A stretch of 64,000 bases of DNA from positions 1 through 64,000 of the forward strand of contig NZ_VLKG01000013.1 in assembly GCF_007830255.1 (NCBI RefSeq), in the 5' to 3' direction. Made by a program: the position numbers and the translations under genes. Origin of the DNA: Azomonas agilis. Its GTDB lineage: Bacteria; Pseudomonadota; Gammaproteobacteria; Pseudomonadales; Pseudomonadaceae. The notes under the pieces were generated by a model. That model worked only from the letters and a program-made list of their open reading frames with translations. It was not told where the DNA came from and ran no database searches. Each line of letters opens with the position of its first letter. Position 1 is the stretch's first letter. Shown here in pieces: positions 59,431 through 64,000 of this stretch.

Positions 59431-60453
59431 ATGAGGAAATCACTGCTCATTCTGTTGCTGTTCATCAGTGCCGGTGTGCAGGCTGCTGTGCAGCTAAAGC
59501 CAGGGCATCCTGAGCAGTATCGAGTGGTGCAGGGGGATACCCTGTGGGACATTGCCGGTCGCTTTTTGAATAAGCCTTGGGAGTGGCCACAAATTTGGCA
59601 TGCCAATCCCAGCGTACAGAATCCACACCTGATTTATCCGGGGGATGTGCTGAGTTTAGTCTACATCGACGGCAAGCCGCGCCTGAGCTTAGAGCGTGGG
59701 GCATCGCGAGGTACGATTAAACTCTCGCCCCATATCCGCAGTACGCCGATTGCTGAAGCCATTCCAACCATTCCTTTGCGTGCCATCAGCAGCTTTTTAC
59801 TGGCCAACCGGATTTTGGACAGCCAAGAAACCCTTGACCGTGCGCCCTATGTGTTGGCGGGAAATGCAGAACGGGTTATCAGTGGGCAAGGGGATCGCAT
59901 TTACGCACGGGGTGACTTTGCTGCGCCTTTGCCGGGCTATCTGGTGTTTCGGCAGGGTAAAACCCATATTGACCCAGAAACCCGTGAAGTTTTGGGCATC
60001 AATGCCGATGAAGTTGCGACCGCTGAATTGGTGTCGGTGGAGCGTGATATTGCCAGTTTGGATTTAGTGCGCACCACCCAAGAGGTGCGCTTGGGGGATC
60101 GCTTATTGCCGGGAGAGGAACGTCCCATCACTACCAACTTCACTCCTGCTGCTCCTGAGCGTGCCATCTCGGGGGTGATTATGGATGTGCCGCGTGGTGT
60201 TACCCAAATCGGTCATATGGATGTAGTGATTCTGAATAAAGGGGCACGGGACGGCTTGGCTGATGGGCACGTTTTAGCCGTGTATAAATTGGGGGAGCAG
60301 GTACGCGACCGTTTGACCGGTGAGCGCATCAAAATCCCGGATGAGCGCGCCGGCTTATTGATGGTATTTCGTACCTACGAAAAAATGAGCTATGGCCTGA
60401 TCTTACAGGCCCACCGTTCATTGTCGATTATGGATCGTGTGCGTAATCCTTAA
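59431..60453 (+). CDS. tsaP: LysM-domain protein TsaP-like
   Basis: This 340-residue exported protein has a signal peptide (MRKSLLILLLFISAGVQA). An N-terminal peptidoglycan-binding LysM domain follows (YRVVQGDTLWDIAGRFLNKP to NPHLIYPGDVLSL, about 30-80). The longer C-terminal part (about 100-340) resembles Pseudomonas PA0020. TsaP anchors the type IV pilus secretin to peptidoglycan in some bacteria. The start at 59431 is chosen because it opens with the signal peptide. Position between def and dprA is the Pseudomonas order. No pilus genes lie in the window, so the pilus role is inferred. Confidence 0.88.
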   Translation: MRKSLLILLLFISAGVQAAVQLKPGHPEQYRVVQGDTLWDIAGRFLNKPWEWPQIWHANPSVQNPHLIYPGDVLSLVYIDGKPRLSLERGASRGTIKLSPHIRSTPIAEAIPTIPLRAISSFLLANRILDSQETLDRAPYVLAGNAERVISGQGDRIYARGDFAAPLPGYLVFRQGKTHIDPETREVLGINADEVATAELVSVERDIASLDLVRTTQEVRLGDRLLPGEERPITTNFTPAAPERAISGVIMDVPRGVTQIGHMDVVILNKGARDGLADGHVLAVYKLGEQVRDRLTGERIKIPDERAGLLMVFRTYEKMSYGLILQAHRSLSIMDRVRNP

Positions 60454-60485
60454 CAAAAAAGGAACCTTGGGCTAAGGAGTAGCGG

Positions 60486-61589
60486 ATGGGAAACACAGCA
60501 CCAACGGATGAGTTTGCCGCGCGGCTGAGGTTGCATTTAACACCGGGGATTGGCCCTAAGCGTTTTCAACAATTATTGGAGGCTTTTGGAAGCGCTCAGG
60601 CCGCAGTGCAGGCTAGCCGCAATGAATGGCGTGCTTTAGGGATGCCCGATCGAAGCCTTGGAGCCTCACACTGCGCTGAAGTGAGCCAAGGCTTAGAACA
60701 TTGCTTGGCGTGGTTGGAGTCGCCCCATCGGCATATTCTGATGCGCGGTGATCCTGAATACCCTGCCTTATTGAACGAGGTCGTGGACGCGCCACCTGTT
60801 TTGTACCTTGAGGGTGAGCTAAAGCTGTTAGAGCGCCCTCAGATTGCTTTGGTGGGGAGTCGCCATGCTTCACACCAAGGGCTGAGTAATGCTAAAGCCT
60901 TTGCTAAGGAGCTAGCCGCCGCCGGTTTTGTGGTCACCAGTGGTTTAGCCTTGGGCATTGACGGTGCAGCCCATCAGGGCGCTTTGGACGTGCAGGGTCA
61001 TACTCTGGCTGTGCTGGGAACAGGTTTAGAGCGTTTGTATCCGCAGCGTCATCAAAGCTTAGCCCGCCAGATCGTGGAGCAAGGAGGGGCTTTGCTGTCA
61101 GAGCTGCCTTTGCAGACACCGCCACAAGCCAGTAATTTCCCCCGCCGAAATCGTCTCATCAGTGGTTTATCCCTAGGCGTGTTAGTGGTGGAAGCCAGTC
61201 TTGCCAGTGGCTCTTTGATTACCGCACGTTTAGCGGCCGAGCAAGGGCGAGAAGTATTTGCCATTCCCGGTTCCATTCACCATACGGGGGCGAAAGGGTG
61301 CCATCAGTTGATTCGTGAGGGAGCCTGCCTAGTGGAATCCGTAGCCGATATTTTAGACGCTTTGCGGGGCTGGCAATGCACGACTGCGCCTTTAGTGGAG
61401 TCCTCTGGCCCCGCTATGGCGCATCATCCGCTACTCAGTCCTCTACTGGTCACTCCCTTAACGGCGGAAGCCTTAACCCAGATAGTGCAACAACCTCTGC
61501 CCCAAATCTTGGCAGCCTTGACCGAGTTAGAGTTGGAAGGCCGTGTTGTATGCGAGGCCGGTTTATGGACAGCCTGTATGCCTCGATAA
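60486..61589 (+). CDS. dprA: DNA-processing protein DprA/Smf
   Basis: DprA binds incoming single-stranded DNA during transformation and loads RecA. The 367 residues have an N-terminal helical SAM-like domain (LRLHLTPGIGPKRFQQLLEA). The Rossmann core is IALVGSRHASHQGLSNAKAF with TSGLALGIDGAAHQGAL, FPRRNRLISGLS and EQGREVFAIPGSIHHTGAKG. A C-terminal winged helix follows. AAGGAG lies six bases before the ATG. Confidence 0.97.
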   Translation: MGNTAPTDEFAARLRLHLTPGIGPKRFQQLLEAFGSAQAAVQASRNEWRALGMPDRSLGASHCAEVSQGLEHCLAWLESPHRHILMRGDPEYPALLNEVVDAPPVLYLEGELKLLERPQIALVGSRHASHQGLSNAKAFAKELAAAGFVVTSGLALGIDGAAHQGALDVQGHTLAVLGTGLERLYPQRHQSLARQIVEQGGALLSELPLQTPPQASNFPRRNRLISGLSLGVLVVEASLASGSLITARLAAEQGREVFAIPGSIHHTGAKGCHQLIREGACLVESVADILDALRGWQCTTAPLVESSGPAMAHHPLLSPLLVTPLTAEALTQIVQQPLPQILAALTELELEGRVVCEAGLWTACMPR

Positions 61590-61646
61590 ACATGACGGAC
61601 ACACCGGAGCCCGTTAGACTGCGCAGCCTGCTTGGGGAGATAAACG

Positions 61647-62204
61647 ATGTTGATAGGTTGGCGGGTGCGGCAGGTGGCACAAGAGGTTCGTCGAGGTGGG
61701 GTGATTGCCTATCCTACTGAGGCGGTTTGGGGATTAGGCTGTGATCCTTGGAATCCGATGGCAGTCCAGCGTTTACTGGACTTGAAACAGCGCTCAGTCT
61801 CTAAAGGACTGATTTTAGTGGCAGAGTCCATGGAGCAGTTTGACTTTGTATTAGATGGACTACCCCAGGCTTGGTTAGATACTTTGGCTGAATCATGGCC
61901 CGGCCCTAATACGTGGCTGGTGCCCCACCGTCAGCGTTTACCGGCTTGGATCACCGGCCAGTACGACAGCGTGGCACTACGAGTAACCGCGCATCCTTTA
62001 GTACGAGAGCTCTGTGCTCTGTGCGGCCCCCTAGTTTCAACCTCAGCTAATCCGACGGGCTATCCTTCGGCGCGCTCACGGTTGCGGGTAGAGCAGTATT
62101 TCTCCGGCCAATTGGACTCGGTACTCGGTGGCTGCTTGGGTGGCCGCCGTCATCCGAGTGTAATTCGCGATCTACAAACGGGAGAGCTGATCCGCTCTAA
62201 CTAG
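61647..62204 (+). CDS. tsaC: Threonylcarbamoyl-AMP synthase TsaC
   Basis: TsaC makes threonylcarbamoyl-adenylate for the t6A modification of ANN-decoding tRNAs. The 185 residues fit the short TsaC type: [35 protein letters not shown] (the KxR...SK nucleotide-binding motif) and [14 protein letters not shown]. It follows dprA as in E. coli and Pseudomonas, but the hemF/aroE genes usual next door are absent here. Confidence 0.97.
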   Translation: MLIGWRVRQVAQEVRRGGVIAYPTEAVWGLGCDPWNPMAVQRLLDLKQRSVSKGLILVAESMEQFDFVLDGLPQAWLDTLAESWPGPNTWLVPHRQRLPAWITGQYDSVALRVTAHPLVRELCALCGPLVSTSANPTGYPSARSRLRVEQYFSGQLDSVLGGCLGGRRHPSVIRDLQTGELIRSN

Positions 62205-62314
62205 GACTATTTAGCCTACTGTGATTCTATTGACTTCATAAAATAGACAACCTACTTCAGGGCTTGGGCGTTACTATAGAAACTTCATCTGCCACTGACT
62301 TCGTTTGAGTGATC

Positions 62315-62803
62315 ATGGAACGCTTTATTGAAAAAACTATGTATGCCAGCCGTTGGCTACTGGCACCTATTTACTTTGGTCTGTCGTTAGCCCTGTTTGC
62401 TTTGTGCTTAAAGTTCTTTCAGGAGGTGTACCACTTTCTGCCCCATGTCTTTGAGCGGACAGAAGCTGATTTGGTATTGATGGTGCTGTCCCTGATCGAC
62501 CTTTCTTTGGTCGGGGGGTTGCTGGTGATGGTGATGATTTCCGGCTATGAGAACTTTGTATCCCAACTGGACATTGGTGAGGATTCGGAGAAGCTGAGCT
62601 GGCTGGGCAAAATGGACTCTGGCTCCTTAAAGCTCAAGGTAGCGGCTTCTATTGTGGCTATTTCCTCCATCCACCTGCTGCGCATGTTTATGGAAGTACA
62701 AAAGATCCCCAACGACAAATTGTTTTGGTATGTCATCATCCACATGACCTTTGTCGTCTCCGCAGTGGCTATGGGGTATATGGAAAAAAACATGAAACAC
62801 TGA
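62315..62803 (+). CDS. YqhA family (UPF0114) membrane protein
   Basis: This 162-residue protein begins [20 protein letters not shown] and has four predicted helices. [20 protein letters not shown] is the conserved core of the UPF0114/YqhA family. The function of the family is unknown. The ATG at 62315 is preferred over a GTG two codons earlier. It converges with modC with 12 bases between stops. Confidence 0.9.
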   Translation: MERFIEKTMYASRWLLAPIYFGLSLALFALCLKFFQEVYHFLPHVFERTEADLVLMVLSLIDLSLVGGLLVMVMISGYENFVSQLDIGEDSEKLSWLGKMDSGSLKLKVAASIVAISSIHLLRMFMEVQKIPNDKLFWYVIIHMTFVVSAVAMGYMEKNMKH

Positions 62804-62815
62804 TGGCCTGTGCGT

Positions 62816-63886
62816 TCAGGTGAGGGCTACTCCTTTTATTAGGGCATACAGCATCTGACCTGAGTGCAAGTTCAAGCGTGTTGCTGAGCGACTAGATACC
62901 CGAGAGACTAAGATTTGCTGCCCAAGTTGCAGACGTACCAGCCGTTGACTGGGGATCAAGCCGGGTTGAATGTCCAATAGCTGAACTGTTAGGCAATTTA
63001 AAAAGCTGGTGTCCTCCAAGGGGGAGAGGGATAAGGCCACATCCCGAGCCATAATGCGTACCCTAAGTTTTCGTCCACGCTCTACGGATTGGCGGGCGAT
63101 GAATAGGCTTTGGCCTTCCACGCATACTTCGGTTAATTCGTCTCCTGCGTGGGGGCGTTGTACTTCTGCCTGTAGTACCGTGGAGGCACTTTCGGTACGG
63201 ATAAAAGGCAGCTCACGGGCGGTTAATAACGCCTGTAGAGGCCCTTGCGCCGTCACCTTACCTTCTTGCAGCAACACCAGATGATCTGCCAAGCGGATAA
63301 CCTCATCAATGGCGTGGCTGACGTAGATAATGGGGATCTTCAACTCATCGCGTAACCCTTCCAGAAAGGGCAGAATTTCTTCTTTACTGGCCGCGTCCAG
63401 TGAGGCCAGAGGCTCATCCATCAATAAGAGTTCAGGACTGGTGAGAATGGCACGGCCTAAAGACACACGCTGGCGCTGTCCACCAGATAGCTGATCGGGA
63501 TAGCGTTTTAGCAAAGGCCCAAGGCTGAGCAGTTGGATAACCTCATCCGGTTGGATATGACGTAGCGGGGGCGGCACGCGCTTAAAACCGTATTCTAAAT
63601 TGCCGGAAACGCGCAGATGCGGGAAAAGGCTGGCTTCCTGAAACACATAGCCTAAAGCCCGTTGGTAGGTGGGGACAAATAGCTCTTGTTGGTCATCCTG
63701 CCAACATTGGTCACGAAAGCTTAAATAGCCTTTATGTCGCTCTAAACCGGCAATGCAGCGCAGTAAGGTGGTTTTTCCAGATCCTGAGCGACCAAATAAA
63801 GCTGTCACTCCTTGGCTGGGGAGTTCGAGTTGGGTATTGAGGCAAAATCCTGTGCGCGTGACCTCAAAAGCTAGCTTTACACTCAT
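62816..63886 (-). CDS. modC: Molybdate ABC transporter ATPase ModC
   Basis: This 356-residue ATPase has Walker A GRSGSGKTT, the signature LSGGQRQRVSLGRA, Walker B LLLMDEPLASLD and switch His in VSHAIDEV. The C-terminal MOBE/TOBE domain (about 290-350) binds oxyanions. GYVFQEASLFPHLRVSGNLEYGF is typical of ModC. The modB end lies 25 bases upstream in the same direction, supporting molybdate import. Confidence 0.94.
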   Translation of the reverse strand: MSVKLAFEVTRTGFCLNTQLELPSQGVTALFGRSGSGKTTLLRCIAGLERHKGYLSFRDQCWQDDQQELFVPTYQRALGYVFQEASLFPHLRVSGNLEYGFKRVPPPLRHIQPDEVIQLLSLGPLLKRYPDQLSGGQRQRVSLGRAILTSPELLLMDEPLASLDAASKEEILPFLEGLRDELKIPIIYVSHAIDEVIRLADHLVLLQEGKVTAQGPLQALLTARELPFIRTESASTVLQAEVQRPHAGDELTEVCVEGQSLFIARQSVERGRKLRVRIMARDVALSLSPLEDTSFLNCLTVQLLDIQPGLIPSQRLVRLQLGQQILVSRVSSRSATRLNLHSGQMLYALIKGVALT

Positions 63887-63911
63887 CTGTACTTCGCCTC
63901 CACCATCTTGC

Positions 63912-64000
63912 TTAAAGCGCCCCGACGACTTTAAAGCGTCGATTTAGGACGTAAATCAGCATCAAAAGACAGAAGGAGGAGCCCACTAAAACCAGGGACA
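63912..64000 (-). CDS. modB: Molybdate ABC transporter permease ModB, C-terminal end (partial)
   Basis: Reading the minus strand from the window edge gives an open frame of about 28 codons, SLVLVGSSFCLLMLIYVLNR followed by RFKVVGAL and TAA (63914-63912). It has the look of a last membrane helix with a basic tail. Its place 25 bases before modC in the same direction makes it the end of modB. The rest is outside the window. Confidence 0.7.
   Translation of the reverse strand, partial: SLVLVGSSFCLLMLIYVLNRRFKVVGAL

Noticed and set aside
61376-61720. 114-codon frame across the dprA-tsaC junction
   Set aside because: It overlaps the 3' end of dprA and the start of tsaC in another frame, and both of those genes are clear.

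Overview
The window is bacterial chromosome. Gene content and order point to a gammaproteobacterium near Oceanospirillales/Pseudomonadales. Several blocks keep the order I know from Pseudomonas: lexA/psrA/nagZ/mtnP, valS/holC/pepA/lptF/lptG, rppH/ptsP/TSUP/lgt/thyA and trkA/rsmB/fmt/def/tsaP/dprA/tsaC. The species cannot be named from this sequence. I see no phage, insertion sequence, integrase, CRISPR array or defence island.

Layout. 1-370: end of an rRNA operon (23S 3' end, 5S, terminator). 0.4-4.2 kb: lexA diverging from psrA, a signal-less YkuD protein, nagZ and mtnP. 4.2-7.8 kb: ydbH-ynbE-ydbL (envelope lipid bridge) and a small periplasmic protein. 7.8-8.4 kb: an AT-rich non-coding stretch with a perfect DnaA box. 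8.4-17.7 kb: rlmF, valS, holC, pepA, and lptF-lptG (LPS export). 17.8-27.5 kb: cold-shock protein, a Crp/Fnr regulator with a small CxxC protein, tRNAs (CAU, Cys, Gly), cptA, pgsA, uvrC-gacA, DAHP synthase and an ArsC-like protein.

27.5-48 kb is the accessory part. It holds a LysR/oxidoreductase pair, a dCache-like chemoreceptor and a five-gene import operon (binding protein, MFS protein, two permeases, ATPase). This operon diverges from a GST plus aldo/keto reductase pair, and an SfnR-like sigma-54 activator follows. Next comes a tartrate-type cluster: LysR, DctA-like carrier, TtdA/TtdB, chemoreceptor and oxaloacetate decarboxylase. It would take L-tartrate to oxaloacetate and then pyruvate. 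After it lies an AtsK/TauD-type dioxygenase. Three GG-N10-GC (-24/-12) promoters, in front of the import operon, the GST pair and the dioxygenase gene, plus shared upstream motifs, suggest one sigma-54-dependent sulfur-scavenging regulon. This is the most interesting signal in the window.

48-64 kb returns to housekeeping genes: rppH, ptsP, TSUP, lgt-thyA, an AEC carrier, a frameshifted YciA-type thioesterase, def-fmt-rsmB-trkA, tsaP, dprA, tsaC, a YqhA protein, modC and the C-terminal end of modB at the window edge.
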